DNA from: Urechis unicinctus
Lineage: Eukaryota > Annelida > Polychaeta > Xenopneusta > Urechidae
Direction: 5' to 3'
Length of the DNA: 64,000 nt
Assembly: GCA_034190875.2 (NCBI GenBank)
Contig: CM067356.1
Span: 69,191,947-69,255,946 of the forward strand
Shown here: positions 55,068-64,000 of the stretch, in pieces
How positions within the stretch are numbered: the stretch's first letter is position 1
Layout of the letters: every line of letters begins with the position of its first letter
The notes under the pieces: model-generated
Seen by the model: the letters and a program-made list of their open reading frames with translations, nothing else
Databases searched by the model: none
What the model was told of the DNA's origin: nothing
Program-made: the position numbers and the translations under genes

Positions 55068-58000
55068 GTGAGCTCATTCAATTGGTATCTGATGCATACT
55101 GGCCATTGATTATGCTGAAGTCTACATGACGTGTTATCATTCGTCACGATTTGACGGAGTCAACATAACGTCAGTGATCCTAACACAATCAATGTGTATC
55201 TGTGTACGTGTACCCATGATTCAGGGTAATCAATGTGTTTCTGTGTAAGTGTACCTGAGTGTAAACAATGTGTATATGTCTGCATGTCAGGTAAATAACG
55301 TATATCTGTGTACTTATTCCCATATGTCAAGTAAAGCAATGTGCATCGGTGCGCGAGTCTAGTGGTTGTTCGTCTGGCTGTGTGTAATGGTTGTGTATTT
55401 GGATGTGTGTTGTGGTCGTTTGTCTGGCTTTGTATAGTGGTTGTGTATGTGGATGTGTGTTGTGGTTGTTCGTGTGGCTGTGTGTAGTGGTTGTGTATGT
55501 GGATGTGTGTTGTGGTTGTTCGTCTGGCTTTGCATAGTGGTTGTGTATGTGGATTTGTGTTGTGGTTGTTCGTCTGGCTGTGTGTAGTGGTTGTGTATGT
55601 GGTATGTCTTGCTGTTGGTTGCAGTTGTTTATTTGACTTTTGGTAGTGATTGCTTATCCGGCTGGGTGTTGTTCGTCTGACTGTGTGTAGTTGTCGTTCG
55701 TCTGACTGTGCGAATTTGTTGTTTGTGTGGTTGTGTGTAGTTCGCCTGGCTGTGTGTAGTGGTGGTTTCGGTGGCTGTGCGTAGCTGTGCGTAGCTGTTG
55801 TTCGTCTTGATGTATGCAGTGGTTGTTTGTCTGGCTGTGCGTTGGGGTTCTTTGTATGGCTGTGTATATTGGTTGTTTTTCTGGCTGTGCGTATTTGTTG
55901 TATGTGTAGCTGTGGGTAGTAGTTTTTCATCCTGCTGTTCGTATTAGTTGTTTATCTCGCGGTGTGTAGTTGTTTTATATCTGGCTGTGTGAAGTGGCTG
56001 TATTATGGCTGTGTGTAGATGTGGTTCGTCTTGATGTGTGTAGTTGTTGTTTGTATGGATGTGTGTAGCTGTTACTCATCAGGATATGTGTAGTGGTTGT
56101 TTATCAGACTGGGTGCAGTGGTTGTTCGTCTAGGTGTGTGTGTAGTGGATTTTTGACTGACTGTTTGGTGATTGTGTATCTGGGTGTGTAGTTGCTGTTC
56201 GCCTGGCTGTTAGAATATATTGTTTGTCTTGCTGTGTGTATTAGTTGCTCGTCGAGCTGTGTGTAGTGGTTGTTTGTCTGGCTGTGTATAGTGGTTGTTT
56301 GTCTTGCTGTGTGTATTGGATGTGTTTTTCTGGCTATGCGTAGTGGTTTGTTTGTGTTATATTTGCTTGTCTGGCTGTGAGGATGGCTTTGCACATGGCT
56401 ACGCATAGTGGCATGTTATAATTTTTTTTGTGGGGTAGGGCGTCGTGATTGTTGGTAGGATAGGGCTTTGTTGATTATTTATGAGGACATGGCTGGTGAT
56501 GTATTGAGGAACATGGCCGGTAATATAGTGAGTAATTTCACTGATGATGTGGCTAGGAAAGTTATTGATGAGGTAGTTGGCAATGGAGTGAGAAATGTGG
56601 TTGATGATGTAGTTTGTAATATGGCTGATAATGTAGTTAGGAATATGGATAATGATGTCTTGAGAAATGTGGCTGATGATGTAATTAGGAATGTGGCTGA
56701 TGATATAGTTTGGAATGTGGCTGATGATGCATTAACAATGTGGCTGATACTTTTGTTAGGAATGTGGCTGGTGACGTAGTGAGGAAAGTGGCTGATGATG
56801 TAGTTGGTGATTTGGCTAATGATGAGGTTAGGAATGTTGCTGATGATGTATTTATGAATGTGGCTGATGATGTAGTAAGGAATGTGGCTTGACAAGGGTA
56901 ACGATCTTGACACACTGAATGTAGTAGGTTGACACCCTCAGTTGCTCAGTTTGAACGTCCTCTCTGTTACATCACTTACGCCGGCGGTATAACGCAATAG
57001 CATAACGTAATAGGGGAAACAACCACAAAAGGCAAACGATGTTGACCCTGACTCAGGAACATAGATTCACATTGTTTCCCCAGACACATTGGAGCACGTA
57101 CACAGAATAACATTGTTTACCCTGACACATAGGAACACGCACACAGATTAACATTGCTTGACCTGACACTTGGGAACACGCACACGGATTATTTTTTTTT
57201 ACCCTGACAGATGAGAACACACACGCGTAAACACACTGCTTACCTTGACACACATCGGTACACGGTGCTTACCATGACACATAAAAACACACACCCTGTC
57301 ACATGTTGATTGCCCTGATACACCATTTTGCTCATGAAGAAATGAGCTAGTCCCGGAGGTTGACACACAGCTCAACCTGATATAAGCACGCAGCCCACAC
57401 CGACGCAAATACGCAGCTATTATATACAAACGCGTTGTATACCCTGATAAATACACATTTTGTCTAACACACAGTTACACAGAATCTAGCTCGATGTTTA
57501 TCTTGATAATAACACATATATTGATACAAACGCACGAATTACCTGGATACTTGCAGACAGTTTAATGTTATACAAATATATTTATTACCTTAATACCAAC
57601 ACATTTTTATCAATGATATGCATGATCTATGAGGTAACATCATTTACAATGATGCGGGTATGTTTAACTCTATTATTACGCAGCGCACTAAGCAATAGCT
57701 AGTTATTTGGAATATTGTGTACCGGCTCATTGTTGGCCTGGTGTGGGTCAGTACTGGAGCGATGACCTGGCAAGACATGCGCAGACGTGGGCAGAAGGCT
57801 GCGATTTCTACAGAGGCCAACCTCCGGGGGCACCGAATAAGTATTTTTCACCGCTTTAAATTTTACATTTATTTGAATTATCGCATCATTCCCTTCGTTA
57901 TTTTGTGCTACACTGCTATGTGTGGTGTGTCAGTATCAGTCAGAATCTGTACGCCAGTACGCATGTACGTGTGAACCTGACGCAAGCTCTCCATGTCTGG

Positions 58001-61000
58001 TACAACGAAATCCAATACTACAACCTGACTACACTGGACTGCCAAGATGGCATTGACCCTATAACAATGAATGACATCGTGTGTGGCAAATACACTGCGG
58101 TAAATCGTTCTTCCTACAGTTAAATACTTTATGTGTGTATATGTATATAAACACCGTATGCAATAGCCGTAGTTTTCATCAGAGACAACCATTACACAGC
58201 CCTAACGTCTACGCATGTTAAGTTGTTGTTGCTGATGTTGTTACAGATGGTTTGGGCCACGACACGGAAGCTGGGATGTGGCTATTACAAATGTCCCTCA
58301 CTCAAAGGCGCGCAGGTTGCCAGCAACGCCAGCTACGTCGTCTGTAACTACAGCCCAGCGTAAGTTTTTTTATTGCCTCAAATTCTTTCCAACCAAACGC
58401 GCGGTATTGAAGTTTTTTTCAGACTTGGTAAATGATCCATGCTATCCGTGCTCTTATACAGCTTGCATCGTCTTGTGCGTACTTCTGTTATATCGATGTA
58501 AGATAACCTTTAGAGAGACACCAAGGGGAGAGTTATTGGTCTTATCGAAATGGTTTTGAGAGGCGTGATTAATGGCGTGATGTTGGTGACTTTCGATATG
58601 ATTCAGTGATTTTTCGTGTGATGTTGGTGAATTACGAGATAATTCGGTGATTACTGGCGTAAAGGTGGTAAATTACGAGGCGATTCCATGATTTCCGTGT
58701 GATGTTGATAAATAATGAGATGGTTTAGTGATAACTGTGTGATGCTTGTGAATTACGAGATGATTCAATGTTTACAGTGTGTTGTTGGTGAATTACGAGA
58801 CAAGTCAGTGATTACTGTGTGATGCTGGTGAATTACAAATACGATTGAGTGATTACTTGCGTGATGTTGGTGAATAACGAGATGATTCATTGATTAATGG
58901 TGCGATGTTGGTGAATTAAAAGACGATTCAGTTATTACTATGTGATGTTGTTGAATTACAAGATGATTCAATGATTATTGGTGTGATGTTGGTGAATTAC
59001 AAGACGATTCAGTGATTACTGGTGTGATGTTTGTGAACTGAATTATGATTGAGTGAGTACTGCTATACTATCCGTCGGTGATGAATAACCCATCAATGAT
59101 TCCTCAGAAATCGCTAGATGCCATATTATCTTATTTTCTTCTGTGCAGAGGCAATGTCAGAGGCCAGCCTCCCTTTGTCCGCGGCGCTGCATGCAGTGGA
59201 TGTACCCGCGATAAATGTGATAATGGTCTTTGTGATTGTGAGTTTTCTATATCAATTTCTAACAAATGATTGTTATAAAGTTCATAACGATTCCAACACA
59301 CGGCTATGGTTCTTCGCATGGAAAGATAGGGATGTTTGGAGCAAGGTGGTGGACTAGGTTAGTGAGTTAAGGGGCGGGATCGTAAGGTGGAGATGCGGGT
59401 GTAACTAGCACAATCCGCCTGAGCAAACGCGGGGTGTGTTAAGAAATGTGACTCCGACGCCTTGGTGTGTTGTGACAGGGATGTGCTACCGCTGTTATGT
59501 CTCAGGATACAACTGTACACGATGTCCATCGAGCAATGGCGACCTTCCTAGCAAGTGTACCGGTACCCTTTATCATCTGTGCTTCGTTTAGCACTTATTG
59601 AACCCCATACTACAATGGAGGCAAACCAGTTGCATTGTCAAACAATCTTAATTTTGTCAGTGTTTTGGTTTCTAATCGGACATTTAAATCTGATATAGGT
59701 AGGATGCTTCGCGTGTGGTTAAGACCCATTATGTTATACAATCGAAGCACAGGGTCAAACTGAAGCGTAGATTATAAAAATGATATAAATATAACATTGT
59801 TTATTTGCTGTGTGCAATATCTGATGAAGTCTATTGATCAACGACAAACACTTGGTGCTATTATACATTTTTGTTGATCTAGCTTACGGTCGGTGGTTGA
59901 CAGCAGCTCCATCTAAAGGATCTACCGTCAGACACGTGCAAGTGAGGCTGACGTCGGTGGTCCCTTTATTTACTTCCGGCAGTAACAAGGTCACGCTACG
60001 CCACACGCAGATCTTTGGCAGCATCATGGAACTGACCGTCACAGCAACAAGGTGAAAAGAATGGTACTGCGCGTCATAACTGATTTGTTCATTGCCTTAT
60101 CTACATGTTCAGATTCCATCGATCGAATATAAGGTGGGAATGCATCCCAGATAGCTACCATCTCGTGAGCTGGAATAAGTAGATCACTGTTTCGATATTT
60201 TTTGACAATGATAGACTGTCTGGTCATTTCATAGAAAGCAAGATGTTGAATGTATTACAAATTATTGATAATGGTTCTTTTCGTTATTTCATCCTTGATC
60301 ATGATCACCAATATTTTTATCCAGACAATTGTGCTTATTCAGTAAGAAAGGGATGTCATTAAATGGTGTAAGTGTGAGACTATTCTCAGCCATCATGGAC
60401 AGAAGTGCATATGCACCGTAGATATCGTTCCTATCGGAACCATTTCCCATTGAAACATTCAACACTGGCGTGGCAGCCACCATATGCTGTAACTTCCGAT
60501 AGTTCAATTCAGCGATGTGTGACAGATTGGATCGCTACAACCTAGAGTTCCAAGCGCCACCTTTGCCGCAACAATACTCTGGACTAGATTGGCAGCTCTT
60601 CCTCTTTACTGACGACGCCAACTACTGTGACCTCGGCATGACCTTCGCTTTCTATGGCGACCCATCTATTTACTCGATCCAACCACGCAAAACCATCTTA
60701 GCGTAAATAAATAGATCTTGTGTTTTACTATATGCGGCGAATCAACTGGACTTTTGACTCGTTTAAGAGCGACCCGAATATTGACTGTTATCTAACATGT
60801 TTTGGATTTTTCCAGAGGAGGAACGAAGGTGACTGTGTCGGGCAGGAACTTGGACGCTGTGGAGAAGGCTCAGATAGTCATCAAAATGACAAACCACAAA
60901 CCGAGTGGCGATGAAGTCACCATGTTCAAAGGCGTGAGTGCCGATAGACGGCGTTATATACAGATGCTGGTGTAACTTGTCCGTGTACAACTTGTGTGAC

Positions 61001-62684
61001 CGGTGGCCCCTTTGATCATATACAGCTGTATACTAAAGGAGCATTAACATAGACTGTGATTCATTCCTGATCTACTTGCATATTACTAACCGCCTGTGTT
61101 GTTGAATGTGTGAAGGGGCCATGTAAATCATATAGTCACGCGGTCATATGCACCACGCCTAAAGTCACACCACCACCCAGAAACAATACCAGTCGACGCA
61201 AACGTCAGACCGAGAACGCCATGGTTAACACGGACCAGCTCGAGTTCGAAATCAATGTCGAACTTGACGGTGCCCCTTTTGTGCCGCCTTCATATGACAA
61301 CCCAGGCAGCTGTAGCAGTGTCTGTGTCTTCCAAGATCCAAACGTGTATACATTCGATCCCGTTGAGACGGAGTGTGCAGACCGATCCCTAACCACAATT
61401 CATGTATGCGCTCTATCTAGTCTGACATATGCGTCGCCGATATTATAATTGGTTAAAATAATTGAATAAAAACTGTAGGCGACATTAATTCTCCCGTTTG
61501 ATATGTGCAAATGGGAAACAGCAATACAACCCATGTTCTCTTGTCACCCTAAGAAATAGGCTATTCTATCCTTGAATGTGTGGTTGTATCAGAGTTATCT
61601 ATTTAGGTTAGACTGTGTTTGTATTAAGGTAACTATGTGTATTGTATCGTGGTAAACTGTGTGTTTACATCCGGGGGTTTGTATCGTGGTTAACTTTGTA
61701 TTGTGGCAGGGTGACTGGTTGAACTTGGGCGCCAGTAAGAATGATTACAACATCAGCGTAGGACATAGCGGCGTGTGTGTGGTTAGTTCCATCACTACTA
61801 ACGTCATCCGATGCCGTCCTGAACTTATCAATGATTTGCCACACAGCAACGGACCGCAGCGCGTAGTGGTAATACCAGATTAAAATGTTTTATGTGTGGA
61901 TACTTCCAAATAGATCGGACAGAAACATACTGCTCAGGGGTTTATGGAAACATTTAATCAAAGAGGCATTCGTTGTAAAAGTTTAGAAAAATAATCAGAT
62001 AAGATCCTCACCTATTTTTACAAAAGTTATTGAGCCCTCGATATTTGTTTTGGCCAATGTTCACAAAAGACGGATCCCCGTGGCTCGATTTTTGGCCGCA
62101 CTGTGAATGACTGATCAAATATGAAAATGGACGGAATTTGGTGTTAGTTAGTTGATTTTGAAGGCAGTTTTCAAGGTTTAGATATGTATAAATAATCAAA
62201 CACTTTGGGTTTACATTACCTGATTACCAAGAGAGAGTTATGGTCGAGTAATTATTATATCTATATAGACACAGGAATAGAGTTATAATTAAATGAACAT
62301 GCTGAAAAAATCTTTGAGATTGAATATAATAATAAACACATTTATCCACAATTCAAATTAGCCCCTAAATTCATGTCAAATTTTATATTTCAACGCTAAC
62401 TTCTTTCTGAGCTCTATTTTGATTAGTCAGATTGTCACTCTTTCCTGCAGGTGCGCGTAGGCCGACTGGTCTTCTTTGTCGCCTACCTCTGCAACGCCAA
62501 CAGTCCCACTACTGTTGGTGTGCCGTTAAATCCTACACCTACCAGCAGTCCAGCTACCTCTGCTACGGACAGCATCACCGGGCCTCTGATTTGGGCATTG
62601 AATATGCTTTGGATCGCACCGATCTGTATCATAGCATGTGTCTACTGTCTTTGGCGTGTTAACAAGTGGATCAGCCGCAATTAA
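54717..62684 (+). CDS. CAP-domain / plexin-like IPT type I membrane protein (12 exons, 678 aa)
   Basis: Exons at 54717-55067, 57752-57840, 57934-58099, 58247-58359, 59149-59237, 59479-59562, 59883-60051, 60526-60702, 60816-60933, 61116-61403, 61710-61868 and 62451-62684 total 2,037 bases. All introns are GT-AG and all phases match. Residues 1-20 are a signal peptide. Residues 21-82 are a Pro-rich propeptide ending in RMRR. Residues 92-243 are a CAP domain: HNYFRR, WYNEI, GKYTAMVW and YVVCNYSPAGN mark it. Residues 244-298 are Cys-rich, first CRISP-like then PSI-like. Residues 299-611 resemble plexin IPT/TIG repeats, with GGTKVTVSGRNLD at 414-426 and a second basic site, RRKR, at 479-482. Residues 647-669 form one transmembrane helix, followed by a nine-residue tail with no plexin GAP domain. 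It is probably a cell-surface or shed glycoprotein; the partner is unknown. The start has A at -3 and opens the signal peptide. The CAP-plexin combination is not one I know. Confidence 0.9.
55360..56400. repeat. ~25-bp minisatellite in intron 1
   Basis: Units of the type GTGTGTAGTGGTTGTTTGTC plus TGGCT, about 40 degenerate copies. The reverse complement matches 46,490-47,880 in arm 1. The 256-codon minus frame at 55,160-55,930 is repeat-derived. Confidence 0.92.
56480..56895. repeat. 24-bp minisatellite in intron 1
   Basis: About 17 units of the type GATGATGTAGTTAGGAATGT plus GGCT. The period of eight codons keeps frames open on both strands (for example 56,468-56,779 plus, 56,479-56,913 minus). 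Inverted counterpart at 45,866-46,330. Confidence 0.92.
57050..57600. repeat. 30-60-bp repeat block in intron 1
   Basis: Irregular repeats of phrases such as ACATTGTTTACCCTGACACA and AACACGCACACAGATTAAC. The inverted counterpart is 45,235-45,725. Similar phrases recur singly near 61,600-61,690 in intron 10. Confidence 0.8.
57752..57840 (+). CDS. Exon 2: CAP domain
   Basis: 89 bases, residues 118-146 plus two bases. YWSDDLARHAQTWAEGC matches the second helix and first cysteine of CAP proteins. The position usually held by histidine after this cysteine (C-x-x-x-H) is arginine 138. Acceptor GTCAG, donor GTATTT, ending phase 2. A longer frame over the same DNA (57,717-57,974) is a wrong-frame shadow. 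The exon survives intact in arm 1 at 44,618-44,706. Confidence 0.88.
57934..58099 (+). CDS. Exon 3: CAP domain
   Basis: 166 bases, residues 147-202. SQNLYAS stands where CAP proteins have GENLY, so the usual glutamate is glutamine. WYNEI keeps the second glutamate (E172). The exon ends in GKYTA, where the family has GHYTQ, so the usual histidine is lysine 199. Cysteines lie at 183 and 197. Donor GTAAAT, phase 0. Confidence 0.88.
58247..58359 (+). CDS. Exon 4: end of CAP domain
   Basis: 113 bases, residues 203-239. MVWATTRKLGCGYYKC and YVVCNYSP are the CAP1 and CAP2 signatures, with cysteines at 213, 218 and 235. Acceptor TTACAG, donor GTAAGT, phase 2. The counterpart in arm 1 has lost two of these cysteines. 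Confidence 0.9.
58568..59045. repeat. ~40-bp minisatellite in intron 4
   Basis: About 12 units of the type GTGATGTTGGTGAATTACGA plus GATGATTCAGTGATTACTG. The inverted counterpart is 43,318-43,845. The array ends about 100 bases before the exon 5 acceptor. Confidence 0.9.
59149..59237 (+). CDS. Exon 5: CAP-terminal GN and cysteine-rich hinge
   Basis: 89 bases, residues 240-269. It completes the CAP2 signature (AGN) and continues with RGAACSGCTRDKCDNGLC, the C-x2-C-x4-C-x4-C pattern that follows the CAP domain in CRISP-type proteins. Acceptor GTGCAG, donor GTGAGT, phase 1. It is absent from arm 1. Confidence 0.88.
59479..59562 (+). CDS. Exon 6: cysteine-rich, PSI-like segment
   Basis: 84 bases, residues 270-297. 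Five cysteines (272, 275, 282, 285, 295) in a CxxC-x6-CxxC-x9-C spacing resemble part of a PSI domain, which precedes IPT repeats in plexins. Acceptor TGACAG, donor GTACCC (weak at positions 4-6), phase 1. It is absent from arm 1. Assignment as PSI is an inference. Confidence 0.8.
59883..60051 (+). CDS. Exon 7: plexin-like region
   Basis: 169 bases, residues 298-353. A beta-rich pattern with alternating hydrophobics (VRHVQVRLTSV, IMELTVTAT) resembles the stretch between PSI and IPT domains of plexins. Acceptor ATCTAG, donor GTGAAA, phase 2. Confidence 0.8.
60526..60702 (+). CDS. Exon 8: plexin-like region leading into IPT
   Basis: 177 bases, residues 354-412. It contains ANYCDLGMTFAFYGDPSIYSI followed by QPRKTIL; the YxxPxIYxIxP-type run-in is typical of the start of a plexin IPT repeat. 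The acceptor GACAG at 60,521-60,525 keeps the frame; the alternative upstream TTCAG at 60,512 would not. Donor GTAAAT, phase 2. Confidence 0.8.
60816..60933 (+). CDS. Exon 9: IPT/TIG domain
   Basis: 118 bases, residues 413-452. AGGTKVTVSGRNLDAVEKAQI is the GGTxVTVxGxNL signature of IPT/TIG domains. Acceptor TTCCAG, donor GTGAGT, phase 0. Confidence 0.88.
61116..61403 (+). CDS. Exon 10: end of IPT, furin-like site, next repeat
   Basis: 288 bases, residues 453-548. GPCKSYSHAVICTTP gives the C-x(n)-C-x-x-P ending of an IPT repeat. NNTS is a potential N-glycosylation site and is followed directly by RRKR (479-482). The rest begins another repeat, with DPNVYTFDPVETEC. The acceptor is TGAAG, with a T-rich but unremarkable tract; donor GTATGC, phase 0. 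Confidence 0.85.
61710..61868 (+). CDS. Exon 11: last plexin-like IPT repeat
   Basis: 159 bases, residues 549-601. GDWLNLGASKNDYNISVG followed by CVVSSITTNVIRC matches the plan of the last IPT repeats of plexins (G-x-x-LNxGAS, C-x-V, I-x-C-x-P). Acceptor GGCAG, donor GTAATA, phase 0. Confidence 0.87.
62451..62684 (+). CDS. Exon 12: stalk, transmembrane helix, short tail, stop
   Basis: 234 bases including TAA, residues 602-678. VRVGRLVFFVAYL closes the last IPT repeat. A Pro/Thr/Ser-rich stalk (about 620-643), likely O-glycosylated, leads to a hydrophobic helix at about 647-669 and the tail RVNKWISRN. Positive charges after the helix fit a type I orientation. Acceptor TTCCTGCAG is strong. Confidence 0.88.
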   Translation: MRVGRLVFFVAYLCNANSPTTVGVPLNPTPTSSPATSATDSITGPLIWALNMLWIAPICIIACVYCLWRVNKWISRN

Positions 62685-62717
62685 TTACGATGTCTAAAAA
62701 CAGATTACTGAGGAGCA

Positions 62718-62723
62718 AATAAA
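62718..62723 (+). promoter_or_regulatory. Polyadenylation signal AATAAA
   Basis: AATAAA begins 34 bases after the TAA stop of the CAP/IPT gene and is followed by a T-rich stretch (GTCTTATTTTGTC). The 3' untranslated region would then be very short. Confidence 0.7.
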
Positions 62724-63089
62724 CGTCTTATTTTGTCAGGTTGAAAGAATGCCCAACAATTGGCTTTGTTCTAAAAGTTGGTCATAAAAACTGACGTATG
62801 TGCTATTAAAGGAGGGGGCGGAGAATTTGTACATATGTTGTAATTGGTACAATTACCATGCATAACATTTATTGGATCAACGATAACCGATTTCACAGGA
62901 ACTGTTTTTCTCTAAATGTTTAAGCATAATTGCCCAAAGTGATGTCATTGGTTGTGTCAATGCGATCAGTCAACATTGAATGAATCTGTCACCTAAGATG
63001 AATCATTCATTGAGAACTTCTTGTGACGTCAAGAACATTGCCTTGGTACTGACCTTTTTGAATTAATATCAAAATGGCGATCAATCAAT
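62724..63089. other. Intergenic DNA, no gene recognised
   Basis: Sequence downstream of the gene. No exon, RNA gene or repeat array seen. Confidence 0.5.
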
Positions 63090-63301
63090 CCGCATTTATG
63101 TTACGTTTATCCGACAGTAGCACGAGGTGCTTGCGTTTACCGTAATTACACGCACTATTTTAACTAACGTTGTTGTCTTAGCTTATAAGACTAATAGGTT
63201 TTCTCCTTTATGCGTGTATATTTATTGTAAATAAGATGGTGGATTGAATTAAAATGATTGCACGCGTGTATAAAAGATATGGGAACAATAATCGGCAACA
63301 A
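63090..63301 (+). repeat. Duplicated ~210-bp block with TATA-like box, copy 1
   Basis: Aligns in the same orientation to 63,587-63,803 at perhaps 75-80 percent identity by eye. Shared landmarks are GCGTTTACCGTAA, ATGGTGGATTGAAT and CAATAATCGGC. A TATAAAAG box lies at 63,269-63,276, about 20 bases before the end of similarity. This layout would suit a duplicated core promoter. Confidence 0.7.
63269..63276 (+). promoter_or_regulatory. Candidate TATA box
   Basis: TATAAAAG inside the duplicated block and kept as TATAAAG in the second copy (63,776-63,782), while much of the surrounding sequence has changed. No transcript start can be shown from sequence alone. Confidence 0.35.
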
Positions 63302-63586
63302 AAAACTCACTGTGTCACTGCATGAGAAAAAACAGCCAAAATCACTTTAGATACATAAACATTTAATTTCGTTATTAAGCTTTGGCTACAAATATCATAA
63401 ATACGCCACTGGCATAATATCACTGGTCATAACGTCACTTAAGGAAATCCCGTTGGGGTAGTTTGGGAGCCGCTGAAAATGACTCAAAAGGCAACCAATG
63501 CTGGTTTAAGTCCGCATTGAAATCGACCTCTTCTCTGTGTACGCTACAGTGTACATTTGCAGAGTCATGGGCGCTGCAGCCACACT

Positions 63587-63803
63587 CGCATTTATGTGAC
63601 GTTTATCTGGCGGTAACACGAGGTTTTCGCGTTTACCGTAAATACAGACGCTATTCTTACTTACTATCGCTGTTGTTTTAGCCTAATACACTGATATGTT
63701 TCCTCTTTTATACGTGTATATTTACTGTGAATAACATGGTGGATTGAATGAAAATGTTTGCACGTGTGTCTCATATATAAAGGAGCAATAATCGGCTGCC
63801 AAA
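63587..63803 (+). repeat. Duplicated ~210-bp block with TATA-like box, copy 2
   Basis: Partner of 63,090-63,301, about 500 bases downstream. Its box reads TATAAAG at 63,776-63,782, at the corresponding position. Sequence after 63,803 is unlike the first copy. No coding exon follows within the window. Confidence 0.7.
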
Positions 63804-64000
63804 AATTGGTTGCTGCATTTATATCATAACGCAACCGATGTCTGTTGCCGATACATCATAACCCCAAACGAGACCGTCAGATTATTCTAAAGCAATGAAT
63901 AGCGCTCATCACAGGGGACTCAGAGATCAACTCAATGGCTTAGTCAAGAATTGACTTGCTCCAACATTAGTGACTTCGGTTACGTGAGCGAACTTGAGGC

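Larger units (their letters stand above)
55178..59775 (+). repeat. Arm 2 of the ~5-kb inverted duplication
   Basis: Holds most of introns 1-6 and exons 2-6 of the intact gene. It aligns in reverse orientation to 43,030-48,075 across coding exons and all minisatellites. The outer limit is near 59,775 in intron 6; the inner limit is near 55,178, about 110 bases after exon 1. Exon sequences are intact here, so this arm is the functional original or has been kept functional. Confidence 0.9.

Noticed and set aside
55160..55930. 256-codon minus-strand frame, the longest in the window
   Set aside because: Made of Thr/Asn/Gln-rich repeats from the intron 1 minisatellite; no start context and antisense to the gene.
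57717..58192. 85-codon plus frame and 94-codon minus frame over the CAP exons
   Set aside because: They are wrong-frame or antisense shadows; the CAP signatures are in the spliced frame described for exons 2 and 3.

Overview
The window is eukaryotic, AT-rich, gene-poor animal DNA, most likely from an invertebrate. The evidence is one gene split into twelve coding exons with GT-AG introns, an encoded protein built of metazoan extracellular modules (CAP, plexin-like IPT), long (TA)n, (CA)n and (GA)n microsatellites, intronic minisatellites and non-autonomous DNA transposons. A bivalve or other lophotrochozoan would fit, but that is only a guess from the repeat style.

Bases 1-43,030 hold no gene that I can support. 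They consist largely of old, diverged copies of the same long non-coding DNA. For example, 1-400 resembles 14,066-14,340 and 35,815-35,880; 3,560-4,420 resembles 21,770-22,600; 9,010-10,340 resembles 11,950-13,010; 13,360-14,100 resembles 29,760-30,170 and 34,615-35,830. Set in this background is a young, nearly identical head-to-tail tandem duplication of about 4.8 kb (25,402-30,233 and 30,234-35,077). It carries long (CA)n and (GA)n/(TA)n tracts and may be an assembly artefact. A 342-bp terminal-inverted-repeat element lies at 16,636-16,977.

Bases 43,030-59,775 form a large, diverged inverted duplication: arm 1 is about 43,030-48,075, arm 2 about 55,178-59,775, with a 7.1-kb spacer. Both arms carry the same ordered set of minisatellites and CAP-domain exons. 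In arm 2 these are introns 1-6 and exons 2-6 of the intact gene. In arm 1 they form a minus-strand pseudogene with a frameshift, a lost splice donor and deleted exons. The spacer holds a 1.5-kb inverted-repeat transposon (48,785-50,291), a (CACT)n-like tract, a broken remnant of a Polinton-type DNA polymerase B, and the first exon of the intact gene.

The intact gene (54,717-62,684, plus strand) is the main content. Its twelve exons join with matching phases at every junction into a 678-residue type I membrane protein: signal peptide, proline-rich propeptide ending in a furin-like site, CAP domain with most of its His/Glu tetrad replaced, cysteine-rich PSI-like region, plexin-like IPT/TIG repeats with a second furin-like site, one transmembrane helix and a very short tail. 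A polyadenylation signal lies just after the stop. The last 1.3 kb contains a duplicated block of about 210 bp, each copy ending in a TATA-like box, possibly a duplicated promoter for a gene beyond the window.
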